Shown: positions 20,794 through 33,694 of the stretch, in pieces | Layout of the letters: every line of letters starts with the position of its first letter | Position numbering within the stretch: the stretch's first letter is position 1 | DNA from: Furcasterigmium furcatum | Taxonomy: Eukaryota; Ascomycota; Sordariomycetes; Glomerellales; Plectosphaerellaceae | Reading direction: 5' to 3' | DNA: 64,000 nucleotides | Assembly (NCBI GenBank): GCA_001599815.1 | Contig: BCIA01000001.1 | Coordinates: 4,034,934-4,098,933 of the forward strand | Notes under the pieces: generated by a model | Told to the model about the DNA's origin: nothing | Databases searched by the model: none | The model's input: only the letters and a program-made list of their open reading frames with translations | Translations under genes and position numbers: made by a program

Positions 20794-22602
20794 ATGATCC
20801 TTCCAAGGAAGCGGTCGCTCCTCTGGACTCTGATTCTTACGGCCTCCATCCTATATTTCTTCTGGGTCAGCAAAAATGGCGGCATAGCCGTTCGCACTTT
20901 CGGCCACCGCGTGCCATTCTGGCAGACGGTCCCAATTAACTACCCCCCTGAGTCCATCAGGCCACTACCCGCCGGAACTCCCGTCAACTTCCCGCGAGTC
21001 CAGGCCGAATTCCCTACTGAAACAGCTGAAGCCCGCGAGGCCCGCGAGAAACGACAAACTGCTGTACGCGATGTCTTCGCAAAGTCATGGGCGTCCTACC
21101 GCAAGTTCGCATGGGGCGCAGACGAGCTGACGCCCGTATCCGGAGGGCGGAAGAACCCCTTTGGCGGTTGGGCTGCGACGCTGGTCGACGCGCTCGATAC
21201 ACTCTGGATCATGGGTATGAAAGACGAATTCTATGAGGCCGTCAAGCGGGCTCAGGCCATCGACTTTGGGAAAACGGACATGTCGGACGTGAACATCTTC
21301 GAGACCACCATCCGCTACCTGGGCGGCTTCATCGCCGGGTACGACCTGAGCGGGGACGACAGGCTGCTGCACAAGGCGGTGGAGGTGGGTGACATGGTGT
21401 ACAAGGCGTTCGACACGCCAAACAGGATGCCCATCACCAGGTGGAACTTCAAGGCCGCGGTGGAGGGCAAGCCGCAGCAGGCATCGACACACGTGCTCGT
21501 GGCGGAGATTGGAAGTCTCTCGATGGAGCTGACCAGGCTATCGGTCCTCACCGGGGATGCCAGATATTTCGACGCGGCCCAGAGGGTGACGGACGCCATG
21601 GCCGCGGCTCAGGACACGACGGCCGTGCCGGGGCTGTGGCCGCTGTCGGTCGACGCCCAGAATGGGGTGTTCGACCAGGAGGCCGGGACGGAGAGCAAGT
21701 TCCAGGGGAGGTTCACACTGGGCGCCATGGCGGACTCGGCGTATGAGTATCTCCCGAAGATGGCGGCGCTGCTCGGCGGGCTGGAGAAGGGGTACCAGGG
21801 GATGTACGAGAAGGCGGCTGACGCGGCGGTCAAGTATAACCTGTACAGGCCGATGGTACCCGGGGCGGAGGATATCCTGCTCTCGGGGGAGGTTCGTGCC
21901 AGAGACAACGGTACCAGCGCGGAGCTCACCCTGGAGCCCGAGGGGCAGCATCTCGTGTGCTTCTTGGGGGGCATGTTTGCGCTCGGGGGCCGGTTGTTCG
22001 ACAGGAAGGACGACGTCGAGGTGGCGCGCAAGCTCGTCGACGGGTGCGTGTGGACGTACAAGGCGCTGCCACATGGGATCATGCCCGAGGTGTTCCACAT
22101 GGCCGTGTGCGAGTCGAGAGACAAGTGCGAGTGGGACGAGAGGGCGTGGAAGCGTCAGGTCCTGGATTACCACGAGACGGAGACGGAGTCGTATGAGGAT
22201 CTGATGATCGAGGCGGCGGATATCATCCAGCGGGACCGACTGCCGCCGGGGTTCACGGAGATCAGGGACCGGCGGTACATCCTGCGGCCCGAGGCGATCG
22301 AGAGCGTTTTCATCATGTACCGCGTCACGGGTCGACAGGACCTGGCCGATTCGGCGTGGGAGATGTTCCAGTCGATCGACGCGGCCACCTCGACGGAGCT
22401 GGCCAACTCTGCGGTGGCTGATATCACGGTGGCCAAGGAGGATGCCATGACGGCCATGGACTCGATGGAGTCGTTCTGGCTGGGAGAGACTCTCAAGTAT
22501 TTCTATCTTGTGTTCAGCGAGCCGGGATTGATCAGTCTGGATGAGTATGTCCTCAACACGGAGGCTCATCCTTTCAAGCGGCTACGAGCCACAAGCGAAT
22601 AG
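20794..22602 (+). CDS. Class I alpha-1,2-mannosidase (GH47), short form
   Basis: Secretory-pathway N-glycan trimming enzyme, intronless, 602 aa. A type II membrane anchor spans about residues 8-25 (SLLWTLILTASILYFFWV) after a basic MILPRKR. The GH47 domain runs from about 95 to the end: DELTPVSGG and GGWAATLVDALDTLWIMG, ETTIRYLGGF, EIGSLSMELTRLS, DSAYEYLPK, LVCFLGGMFALGGR, LRPEAIES, DSMESFWLGETLKYF and the terminal LNTEAHPFKR (calcium-binding Thr). The two Cys that form the family disulphide are present in LVCFLGG and DGCVWTY. The ATG at 20794 has a strong GCCACC context; in-frame codons upstream are leader. ER versus Golgi location cannot be decided. Confidence 0.93.
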   Translation: MILPRKRSLLWTLILTASILYFFWVSKNGGIAVRTFGHRVPFWQTVPINYPPESIRPLPAGTPVNFPRVQAEFPTETAEAREAREKRQTAVRDVFAKSWASYRKFAWGADELTPVSGGRKNPFGGWAATLVDALDTLWIMGMKDEFYEAVKRAQAIDFGKTDMSDVNIFETTIRYLGGFIAGYDLSGDDRLLHKAVEVGDMVYKAFDTPNRMPITRWNFKAAVEGKPQQASTHVLVAEIGSLSMELTRLSVLTGDARYFDAAQRVTDAMAAAQDTTAVPGLWPLSVDAQNGVFDQEAGTESKFQGRFTLGAMADSAYEYLPKMAALLGGLEKGYQGMYEKAADAAVKYNLYRPMVPGAEDILLSGEVRARDNGTSAELTLEPEGQHLVCFLGGMFALGGRLFDRKDDVEVARKLVDGCVWTYKALPHGIMPEVFHMAVCESRDKCEWDERAWKRQVLDYHETETESYEDLMIEAADIIQRDRLPPGFTEIRDRRYILRPEAIESVFIMYRVTGRQDLADSAWEMFQSIDAATSTELANSAVADITVAKEDAMTAMDSMESFWLGETLKYFYLVFSEPGLISLDEYVLNTEAHPFKRLRATSE

Positions 22603-23740
22603 ATAGCCTTGTAATCTGGGCCCCAGAATCTACAATATGCTTCCCGTATCTCTCGTGTAAGTGAGATCGAAGGGTGAAGCCATCCGCAGTCTAGGTTGCT
22701 TAGGTAAGCCTTGTTAGGCCAAAACAGAGTTCAGAACACGGGATGATCGTCAAAGATATTTTAAGACAGTCGCAGGTTAGCTCCGATGAATGTCGAATAC
22801 GATGGCGGCGAGGCGGACTGAGGGCGGAAGACAAGCAGACGCACATGTCGCCGCGTGCAGCTGAGCGCTTCGATGGCCAATCAGTCGAGCTGATGCCGTC
22901 GGGCGCACACCGCCTGCATCCATCGTGGAGGTGCGAGGGTGCCGACCACTTGGACTTTAGGGGACTGTCCGCTGAAGATGTCCAGCAAGTCCACTGGGAG
23001 TGCTGCCCTCGCAGTGGAGTGGCTCGCTGTGCCCACTGGGACCACGATGTCGAGGTGCCCTGGTGGGCGGAACCAATCCGGTGACTTGCATCCACGCCCA
23101 AACCCCACCTCCTCCCCTGGATCTCGACTGAGATCCCCCCTTGTCGCCTCCGCATCCTTGCTCCAACCCTCCACGGCGTCGGCAGAAACAAACTGGCGTG
23201 GCATGGGTCGGCCGACAACGACACTAGCCTAGCCGCTTGCTGTGTCAACCTTGCCTGCCGTATCGCCTGCAAAAGTCGAAAGGCTGGCTGGCTGGGTTGA
23301 AGCCGTGTGCCTGACCGACCATCTTGTCGACCCTCGATTTGCGACTTCATCACCAGATGCACCAGATGGCGTTTTGAGCGACACGACACGGCTGCGCGAG
23401 TCGACTTAGTCCGAGCTTTTCGTCCAATCTTTCTTGTCCGACGCATCCTCCGCCTTCCCATTCATCCCCAGCCGCCCGTCCATTCAAGTCAGCCGCGGCC
23501 TGCAAGACGGGTCCGCGCGTCGTCCAACCTCGAGCCGCTTCCGGGTCGCCGTCTTGCCTTGCTTCATCTCCGACAGTCACGATACCGGTGCGCCCAGGGC
23601 TGTCTATCGAAGATCGCAGGGACAAGCTACAACTCACACCTCTCTCCACGGCACACGACCATGCCCGCTGCTGTCTGAGCCACGCTCCCGGTACCGCAGC
23701 GCACCCGCCCACCACGAGCTGTGCCTTTGCGTAACCTCCA
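22603..23740. other. Spacer GH47 / BCK1 with long leader
   Basis: 1.14 kb with no supported gene. The last few hundred bases are C/T-rich and probably include a long 5' leader for the MAPKKK. Confidence 0.4.
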
Positions 23741-26700
23741 ATGCCGAGATCGAGACACTCGTCCTCCGTCTCCAGATCCGACTTCCTCGACAGCATCCCT
23801 ACCTCTGATCCCTTCCGACCCCGGTCGCGAGACGAGATCCACAACCTCGACGGCATCGTCGTCAACGACCCCCGGACCCTCACCAACAAACCCTCCACTT
23901 CCTCTCTTGCGCCTCCGGACAGCAATAATACCCCTGGGACCAGCTCGCAGCTGCCCTCCTCGGGCTCCCGCCCCAGAGCCTCTTCCACCACCGTTGCGGC
24001 GCCTCCGCCATATCTCGTCCCTGGCTCTCCCCTCACACCAGTCAGACCAGCGACGAGAGGCGGCCACTTTCCGTTGCCGCCTCCTCCACCTCAGCCCACG
24101 ATGTATCAAGGCGGGCAACGACACATGGCGGGGAGCGACCCCTCGAGGCCGTTCCCCCTTCCGCCGCCGCCGCCCATGTCTCCTCCCATGCAGGGCCAGA
24201 TGAACAATATGATGTCCATGCCTCCCCCGCCCCCCAGATACCCGTCTGCCCCCAATGTGGCCGGGAGTGGCACAATGATGCCGATACCACCGCCTCCCGG
24301 CCCTCCTCCAGGTTCCTCTTTGCCCGGCCAGGCTCCCTGGCATGGCGGCTACGGCCGAATGTACGCCAACGGAAGCTTTCACGTTCCCCCTCCTCCGCCG
24401 TCCGCTCAACACCAGGCCTACAATCCCAAGATGCATGCTCAGATAGCTGCCGGCGCGACACTTACCCTCCCTCCTCCACCACCGCAACCGAGCGAGCAGA
24501 TGTCCGCCACATACATACCGCATGGCGAAACATACGGCGAGAGCGTCGGAATTCCTGCCTTTGACGATAACTCAACCTACACGGGGACATCGATCGGCAG
24601 TTGGCTTACGCCAGGAGGCCCAGATTCCGGCAATACAATGGACGGTACACGTGGCGCCTCCATTAACTCAAATGCGGCGTCCACCTCGAACATACCGTAC
24701 GAATTTGCCCAGCAGTGGCCCATGGACAAGGTTCTGGTGTGGCTGGCTGCCAACCACTTCTCCAAGGACTGGCAAGAGACGTTCAAGGCGCTCAACCTGC
24801 AAGGCGCCACCTTCCTCGAACTGGGCTGGGGCCACGGCGGTCGCGGTAACTTTGGCATCATGCACCAGCAGGTATATCCTCGGCTGGCTGTGGAATGCGC
24901 GAACAGCGGTACGGGTTGGGATCAACAGAACGAACGAGACGAGGGCAGGAGGATGCGCAAACTTGTCAAAAGCATCGTTACTGGAAAGCCAGCTGACGTT
25001 TCGCGGGTTCCTTCTTCGTCGCATACGAGAAAGGAGTCTGTGAACCACGGGAGCTTGCCGAGCGCCGGTACCGATGCAGAGTCGCCTAATACGCCCATCA
25101 AGGCCCCGGGGCCTGGATTCGGAGGTCGTCGCTTCTCGCAGTCCAGCAGAGCCACCACGATGCCGAACCTGCCCAGCAACAACAATGCCATGGGCTCAGA
25201 AGCGAATCATCGGAATATGCTCAAGCATCTCGATACGGACGGCCTACGCCGACTCAGCCCCGTTGACGCCGACGGCAACCACCGTCCGTCAGGACCAAGG
25301 TCCGGCAGCCCAGGCGGAAGCCCGAATCCCCAGTCTCAACCCGTATTCTCCCAGACCTCCGCATCACCACACTCGGCAAAGTTCGGTCACCGGTCAAGAA
25401 ATAGCACAGACTCCGTCTCCTCGAATGCCGCCATCTACGGCTCAGGTATACCGCCAGAAGCTAGCCAGCTCCTCCGTAGTGGAATGAGCATCAACGAGAT
25501 CATCTCGCGAACCAGCGAGGGCCGGACCGAAGGGCGCCGTCTGGGCCAGGACGGCGGACGACCGTCGCCACAGGGATCTACCTTTGGCGATCAGTCTGCT
25601 GGCTCCACGGAGCCCCCGTCGTCCGCAAAGGACGGCAAGAGCTTCCTCAGCTTCCTGCACAGGAAGAAGAAGCAGAAAGAAGACGGCGCTTTCCCAAGCC
25701 CGGATGACCTGGAGTCGCCGACTTCCCCTCAGCTCCACTTCAAGCCTCACTCCCTCGGCTCCAACGGCGGGGATGCTAGCGAAGCGTCGCTTGAGATACA
25801 GCCAGGGTCGGCGCACTACGAGGTCCCGGACAACTATGTGCAGAAGATTAAGTCCCCACGCTCTGCCAGGTTGTTCATTTTGGCTACAATGGACGGCTGG
25901 AACTATCGCATGTGCGACCTGACAGAAGGCGAGACACCGAAGGAGCTGCGGCAGATCATCTGCGCCAGCCTTGGTCTCATGGATGCCGAGAACACGCAGA
26001 TCTATCTCACTGAGCTAGGCAAGTTCGAACATGACGAGGCGCTCGATGATCAAAGGCTTGTCACGCAGAAGCGCACGAAGGCCGATTCGATCGGCACCCT
26101 CAAGTTCTATGTCCGCCCCTCCGGATACATTGCCCAGGGCACTGGCGATATCAACGGCATCCCAGCAGCCCTGGCGCCAGGAACGCCCCTTATTCAGCCT
26201 GCTGATGGCTCACGAACGAGATCCAACTCATCGCCCCCCAGCGCGAGACAGAACATCACAGGCGAAAAGGTTGACGAGAAGCTCTCTCAAGAAGCGAATG
26301 AGTACCGTGCCGAGATGGAAAGGAAACAGAGGGAATACTTGGCCAAGAGACGGCAGGCCAAGGAAGCGACTACTCCTGATTCCGCTAACGGCTACAGCAT
26401 CACTGGACGCAGTGTTGACTTTGACCAGCCCCGCAACTCTCCATTCGAGGAGAAGAGGATGGACCAGCTGTTCCCCGTGCGGAAGCCACCGGCACCACCA
26501 AGCGATCCCTCTGCGACGCTGACCAAGGTGAACTCGCTGAGGAGAACCACGCCACGCTCGAGTACCGGCTTGAGCACTTACAACTCACGGCGACCGCCCA
26601 CCCTCAACGAGGAGAACTCTCAGGAGGGCGAGGACCGGGGCAAGTCGACGAGTCCCAATTTGGGAGGCATTGGCGCCGCCCTTGCCGGTATGGGCAGGGG

Positions 26701-29051
26701 CCTCAGCGCCATCGGGCAATCCACCGCCAACGGGCGGCAGGCGCACGCAGGAGGGCCTGGACGGGCACAGCAGGCCACTCGAGACGATCACGACCGAGGT
26801 AAGGGAGCTATGTCTACCGTAGCCACAGGTCACAAGGGCTCGGGTCGAGGCAGTCCGCGGGCAGCATCTGGTTCTCCCGGCACCATAACCTGGAGCCGGG
26901 GCGATGTGCCTTTCATCGTGCCGAATTACTCGCCCGGCGGCACGCCTTCGCTCACCGAAGCCCAACGTGACATTCATCTGGATCCACTGGCTGATCCGCA
27001 TCGAGCAGTTCATCAACTTCCGTCCCGAGGTTCAGTCAGCCCGGGCTCCATACCCGCGGCACCTAGTGCCAGGAGGCGCAAGTCGCACGGTCCTGATCTG
27101 GACTTTGAAGAGTTCGACGTCAAATTCTCGAGCCCGGTTGCCCCGGCGGCGCCGGCGCCCAAGGACGATGTCTCCGACGATGACTCGGATGATGGCCTGT
27201 TCGCCATCCCCATAGCCGCGCGGAAGCAGACCAAGCCGATGCCCAGGATATTTGATGGAGATTCGGACTCGGATGAGACGAATTCGAAGAAGCCTGCACT
27301 TACCGTCGAAACTTCCAGGTCGAAGAAGGGACGGTCCGTGGCGTTCATGTCTCCAAAGACTCTCAGCAGCGCCGGTAGCATCCCGACGCCTGATGGAGAT
27401 GACGATGAGTTGCCAAGTGCTAGGAGCGGACGGAGCTCGAGACGCACTCCTAACACGCCGGCTTCCGAGAGCTGGGAGTCGGAGGACAGCAAACTGGCCA
27501 GGCGCAAGTCGTTCGTCGAGAAGGATGTCTGGGCGAACCGTCCCACGGCCGAAGCGCTTATCAACAACCTGGATGATTTCTTCCCGAACTTGGATCTGGA
27601 TCAGCCCGTGTTGGAAGAAGGAGAGAATATGGGGGTGCCGCCGTCGCCTGCGGAGGGTAGGGACAAGGGCCCTCCTCAGATCCCGCCTCTGCCATCGCTG
27701 CCGCTCTCTACCGGCAGGATGTCGAACCTGTACAGCAACGACAGCGATACGCTTGGGTCCGACGAGTCTACTCTCAAGGCGCTTGAGAGGCCGGCGTCGA
27801 CAGTCTCGACTATTGACAGCGTGGCAGCTAGGAACATGCGCAAGTCGGGAGGTCTGGGCCGCATGAAGTCGATCCGTGAAGTGGCGCACCGCGCCCACGA
27901 GGCCAACAAGCGCTTCACGACGACATCCCGCCAGAGCGGTGTGCCTGGCGCGTCCACCAGCAGCGCGCAGAACAACACTAATCTCCTCCGCCGCAAGAGC
28001 ACGAAGATGTTCAACGCCAACATCGTCCAGATCCGGCCGGATCAGCGGGGCAGCGTTGTCTTGCCCGATATCCCGCAGGACACGCTCCCCAAGCGCCAGA
28101 CAACGTTCAGGTGGTTCAAGGGCCAGCTCATCGGCAAGGGTACTTACGGTCGCGTGTACCTTGGTATGAATGCCACGACAGGCGAGTTCTTGGCTGTCAA
28201 GGAGGTCGAAGTCAACCCCAAGGCGGCAGGCGGGGACAAGGCCAAGATGAAGGAGCTAGTCGCAGCACTGAACCAGGAGATCGAGACGATGCAACATCTC
28301 GACCACGACAACATCGTGCAGTATCTCGGATGCGAGCGCAAGGAGACGAGCATCTCCATCTTCCTCGAGTATATTTCCGGTGGCAGCATCGGGTCCTGCC
28401 TGCGCAAGCACGGCAAGTTCGAGGAGAGCGTCGTGGCGTCCCTGACGCGGCAGATCCTCAACGGCCTGGCGTACCTCCATCGCGAGGGTATCCTGCACCG
28501 TGATCTCAAAGCAGACAATATCCTGCTCGACCTTGACGGCACGTGCAAGATCTCGGATTTCGGTATCAGCAAGAAGACGGACAACATCTACGGCAACGAC
28601 AAGACCAACAACATGCAGGGCTCGGTGTTCTGGATGGCCCCCGAGGTGATCCGGTCCGAGGGCAAGGGATACAGCGCCAAGGTGGACATTTGGAGTCTCG
28701 GGTGCGTCGTGCTCGAGATGTTCGCGGGTCGCAGGCCATGGAGCAAGGAGGAGGCTGTCGGTGCGATCTACAAGATCGCCAACGGGGAGACGCCGCCCAT
28801 CCCCGACGAGATTCGGGAGGAGATCAGTCCGCTGGCGATTGCGTTCATGCTGGACTGCTTCACTGTGTGAGTACCGTCTCCGTGTCTTGACCTGATTTTT
28901 CGTTGCTAACCCCTTCTCCAGCGACCCGAACGAACGGCCCGTGGCGGACGTTCTCCTCTCGCAGCACCCGTTCTGCGACTTGGACCCGAGCTTCAACTTT
29001 TTCGACACAGTGCTGCATGCCAAGATCAAGGGCAAGAAGCTGTACGACTAG
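23741..29051 (+). CDS. BCK1: MAP kinase kinase kinase of the cell-wall-integrity pathway (Bck1/Mkh1 type)
   Basis: Activates the MAPKK of the cell-wall-integrity cascade downstream of protein kinase C. Exons 23741-28866 and 28922-29051 (intron 55 bp, GTGAGT to CCAG) give 1751 aa. Order: disordered N-terminus with repeated PLPPPPP and MPPPPP tracts (about 105-250); a SAM-like region starting EFAQQWPMDKVLVWLA (about 320-400); a Ras-binding-like beta-grasp segment from ARLFILATMDGWNYR (about 705-795); a long Ser/Pro-rich linker; and a C-terminal kinase (about 1457-1740) with GKGTYGRVYLG, FLAVKEV, HRDLKADNILL, SDFGISKK and FWMAPEVIRSEG. All catalytic residues are present. The kinase-terminal exon adds DPNERP and a short tail. 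Confidence 0.95.
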
Positions 29052-30718
29052 TGTCGACCGTCCGAGACATGTTCATGAGGCTGCATCTGCATGGCATAGT
29101 ATATACAGTCCGGTATGCTTGTACAGCCGGAGGCCTGAAATTATCATGGAAAGAAACTTGTAAGGTGGTAAGATAGGAGGAGGAGGACATGGGATGCGCA
29201 ATACCCTGCTCGAGGCTCAAATCTTGCCATAGATATAGCTGTTTGTTCATGATGTAACGACCAGGGACGGCGACGCAAGGATTTCTGGTTGGTGTCTTAT
29301 TTTTATTGATAGTAATACTCGCAGACGGAAGCGCGATTGGGAATATATCTGGGTCATGTGTCCTATTTTCACTTTTATCAGCTGCAACAAGTGACATCGA
29401 CCTCGGACGCCGGAGCAGCTGGCGGCGATAGACCACATGCCTCGTGGCTCCAAACGCGGTCTCAAAGCTACCCCGCAAACAGGGTCTCGGTCCACCCGCG
29501 CTAAGCCGATGGGGGGAGCTACACTAATTATCACTCGAGCTATTCCGTGGTGGGCAGGAAGAGGATGCGAGGTGGCATCGCGGTGAGACGGGCATAATGA
29601 TGCGCATTGCTGCGAGAGGCGGGAATTCTCGGCCGCCAATGCCGGGAAGTCGACTGTGGTTGGGGCTTCTCCGGTCGGTACAGACAGGCCGTTGTTTCTG
29701 TGCGCGCGTGATGTGTCTGGGCGTTTCTCGGAGGACCAGGTGAGACAGTTGCCGGCGGGGTGGAATGTCAGTTTGCAAGAGGACCAGGTCGGACAGACGA
29801 AGCTCTGGGCTTGACAAGTGTTGTTATCAGTCGATGCATAGCACCGAGGTGGCCCTGCAGCAGTGGCTGGTGTCGATATCGTATCGTCCACCCTTGAAAT
29901 GGAAGGCGGGTGGGACGGACCCCGACTCGGGAGGCAGCGCTAGGGGGTGCCTGTTTCGACACCACTGGAGTTGGTGTCGTGATGGGGTGCTGGAGACAAG
30001 ACCCCTGATCGAAGAAATAAAGAGCGATGATCTGCCGCCTTTTAGTGAAAGGCCTGGAAGCCACCACCAGTCCGCCTTCCCGTCCACAGGGCCTCCATTG
30101 TGGGCCGCTTTGCTGATCTGCTCTCGGGCACCTTAATTGTTTAAGTACCGTACCATCTGGCTGGACCTCGCGGAGAAAGAGCGATCGATGCAGATGGCGG
30201 ACAAAAAAGGGGAAAGATCACCTGCCTCGTTCTTGCTGCCAAGATCGCTTGGCCAGCCTTGGCCAATAGTTCCCGGGCTCATCGGCACCCTCTTGGCGGA
30301 TTTGCACGGGCCTAGACTCGGGCGACCCCTAGAAACAACCAAGCTGGACGGCTCAGGTCCCCCCAGGGCTGGCTTTGGGCCGGATCGCTGCTAAGGTCCA
30401 GCACGTCGGCTCGTCCGTTCCCCTCGTCCCCATCCGTCCATCCAGCCATAGGTCCAGCTTCTTGTCGAGCTCCGTGTCTTCTCCCATTCTCCTCCCACCC
30501 TTTTTTTCTTCCACTGCTTGTCACCGTCTCGTCGACGGCTCGGATGCAAGTCTACATCGAAACAATGCACAGTCGATAGCTGCACGATCGCCCGTCCTCC
30601 CAGCACATCCTACAGCACATGTGTGACAACCACCCGACCCCCCGACTCCTCCTCCAGCGCCGGGCCACCCACCCATTGTTGCCCGAAAGCCTCGCCGCGC
30701 GCGAGCCAGCAGCTCGCA
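29052..30718. other. Spacer BCK1 / long GH47
   Basis: 1.67 kb. A 214-codon open frame on the minus strand near 29247-29891 lacks an ATG start and any familiar motif. The region 30400-30718 is C/T-rich leader-like sequence. Confidence 0.4.
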
Positions 30719-33694
30719 ATGCCGCGCAGACGTAGTCGCTTCACTCTTGTCATCGCCGTCTTCATCGTCTTCATCCTCTACCGCCTCATCCAGCACTCCA
30801 ATTGGGACCCTACGGCTTACACCCTCGCGCCGAGGCCTGGTACTCCCCACGTATCGACCCAGGAACCCAGCGATGCCGCTACACGCTCAGACGTAGGCGA
30901 CAGCACTACCCCCCAACGGCCGAACGAAGACGAGGACGAGCAAAACCCGACTCCCCCCTCCGAGCAGGAACCTGTTCACATCATCGATCAAACCCCCGAC
31001 TTGAAAGAGGACACCGCCTCGGGAGACTTCTCTCTGCCGACCCAACCCAAGGCGGACGAGCATGACCATGAGCTAAAGAAAGAGGACATGTTGGTTGCCG
31101 TCTCGGTGGTGTCGAGGAAATTCGAGACCAATCCCACGCCCACGCCTCAATCTAAGCCAGCAAACGTGAAGGGATTGGAGGACGAAGAGATTCATGCACA
31201 GAACCCTCCTGGCCGCACACCCGATAACCCGGACCAAGCCCCTCCTCCCGGACAAGTTCACTGGAAGAAGCAACCTGAGCAGTTCCCCGTTCCCAAGGAA
31301 TCCATCATCCCACTTCCCACCGGCACGCCCAAGAAGTTCCCCAAGATCCAGTACGAGTTCAAGTCTGAATCGCCAGCTGGCAAGGAGGTCCGGCTCAAGC
31401 GCCTTGAGCTGGTCAAGTCAGAGGCAGTGAGGGCATGGAACGGCTACCGCAAGTACGCCTGGAACCATGACGAGCTCACGCCCGTCAGTCTGAGCAGTCG
31501 TGATCCCTTCTGCGGCTGGGCTGCCACTCTTGTTGATTCTCTCGACACCCTCTGGATCATGGGCTTGCGAGACGAGTTTGATGAGGCTGTGAAAGCCGCA
31601 GGTGCCATCGATTTTACCTTCAGTTCCAAGCGCAACGACATCCCCGTCTTTGAGACCATCATTCGCTACCTCGGCGGGCTCCTCGCCGCCTACGATGTCA
31701 GCGGCGGCCACGAGGGCAAGTACAAAATCTTGCTCGACAAGGCCGTTGAACTTGCCGAGATCCTCATGGGCGTCTTCGATACCCCCAACCGGATGCCGAT
31801 TCTCTATTACAACTGGTTGCCCGATTATGCTTCGCAGCCTCATCGAGCGACCTCCGGCAGCGTTGCCGAGGTCGCAACGATGTCCATGGAGTTTACTCGA
31901 CTGGCCCAGCTCACCGGCGAGGACAGATACTACGATGCCATTGCCCGTATCACCGACGCGCTCGAAGACTTCCAGAAGAGCGGCACCAGCATTCCTGGCA
32001 TCTTCCCGGAGAGCCTAGATATTTCTGGTTGCAACAAGACCGCAACCGAGGAGCTTGCTCGCAGCCGCCAAGCCCAGGAGCAGGCCAAGAAGGATACTCC
32101 CAAGGATCCCGAGGGATACAAGCCTGGCCAGAGCCCCCTTAAAGAGGCTGCCAGCCCGGATGGTGAGGAGCCCTTGCCGCGTGGTGAAACATTCGAGCCC
32201 GCCGAGGGTCCAGGCACCATCGGTCGTCGCGCGGTAATGGTCGGCGAGGACGGGCAAGTTGCAGCTGGGATCAGTGATACCGAGAGCGTTCCCCGGATGG
32301 GCCAACCGGACTACCCAGAGTTGCCCGGAGCCCGCCGTGACATCGCTCCGTTGGCGGCCGACGGGACGCATGTCGACCCGGAATGCGTGTCCCAAGGCAT
32401 CGCGCCTGCTGGGTATGGCTACCACCAGTACAGCATGGGTGGCAGCCAGGACTCTGCATATGAGTACTTCCCCAAAGAAGACCTCATGCTGGGCGGCCTC
32501 GTGTCCGCGTACAAGACGCTACATATCAACACGGTCGAGGCCGTCAAGAAGTGGCTGCTGTACCGCCCCATGATCCCCAACGACCGAAATGTTCTCTTCT
32601 CTGCCAAGATCATCACGAGCGGAAATCCTGCCCAAGATGCGCGGTATGAGTACGAGGTAACGCACCTCACTTGCTTCCTGGGTGGCATGTTTGCCCTCGG
32701 AGGGAAGATCTATGAGCGCCCTGAAGACGTTGAAATCGGCAAGAAGCTCACCGACGGGTGCGTGTGGGCGTATGAATCGATGCCAGCGGGCGTCATGCCC
32801 GAAGGTGCCACTGTCGTCCCTTGCGCCGAGCAGCGTAGCTGCCCTTATAACGAGTCGGTCTGGTGGGAGCACCTCGACCCTCAGGGTTGGTACAGGACCA
32901 AGAGCATCAACACCTGGGAGGCCAGGCAGGTGGAGAAGCAGCAGGCTCGTGAGGAGAAAATCAAGGCGCAGCAAGAAGCACTCCGCCAGGCTGGGGAAGA
33001 GGGCATCTCGACTCAGGGCGAAGACGAGCAGCCGGAAACCAAGGAGATGCTCACTGACGACGAAGCCACGGAGGTTGATGGGTCTGTCGAAGAGGTGGGC
33101 AAGTCTCGCCTCGACAGGAGAACACCGCCAGACAACCTGAAGGAGAAGCTGGACCTCAACCAACCCGCCAAGACCCAGAAAGTGAGCGGTGGAGTCTTGG
33201 GTCAAATCCCCATCAAGGACGACGTGTTGCCCGAGCTGCCAGATCCCAGGCCAATGTCGCACGAGGAGTTTGTCAAGCAAAAGATCGCGAATGAGCACAT
33301 CCCGCCGGGCTTTGTGACCATCAACCACAGGCAGTACATTCTTCGGTAAGACTTTCGCCCCCTCCCCTTGCTAGAGTGGACATCCACTAACTCTGGTAGC
33401 CCTGAGGCAATCGAATCCGTCTGGTACATGTACCGCATCACGGGCGACCCAATCTGGCAGGAGAAGGGCTGGCGCATGTTTGAGGCCATCATCAAGGTGG
33501 CACGCACTGAGGCTGCCCACAGCGCCGTCGACAGCGTTCTCGTGGACAAGCCCACCCAGAGCGACTCCATGGAGAGCTTCTGGCTGGCTGAGACGCTGAA
33601 GTACTTCTACCTGCTTTACGCGGAGCCGGACGTCATCAGTCTCGACGAGTGGGTGCTCAATACAGAGGCACACCCATTCAAACGGCCCGTGTAG
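30719..33694 (+). CDS. GH47 class I mannosidase-like protein, long form with two insertions
   Basis: Type II membrane protein of 973 aa; exons 30719-33345 and 33400-33694 (intron 54 bp, GTAAGA donor, CTAAC branch, GTAG acceptor). A membrane anchor (FTLVIAVFIVFILYRLI) follows MPRRRSR. An acidic, Pro-rich stalk runs to about residue 225. The catalytic domain keeps DELTPVSLS, CGWAATLVDSLDTLWIMG, ETIIRYLGG, SMEFTRLAQL, DSAYEYFPKED, LTCFLGGMFALGGK, LRPEAIESVW, DSMESFWLAETLKYF and LNTEAHPFKR. Two large inserts break it: about 440-570 (charged, Pro-rich) and about 720-857 (Gln/Glu-rich helix then acidic stretch). Family core residues look intact, so trimming activity is likely. It differs strongly from the 602-aa paralogue 8 kb upstream and may act on other glycans or in glycoprotein quality control. 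Confidence 0.9.

Noticed and set aside
21270..21300. CGGACATG and CGGACGTGA matches inside the short GH47 gene
   Set aside because: They lie within coding sequence and match only seven or eight bases; expected by chance in GC-rich codons.
29247..29891. 214-codon minus-strand open frame downstream of BCK1
   Set aside because: No ATG at its start (begins with GTG), no known motif, no splice partner.
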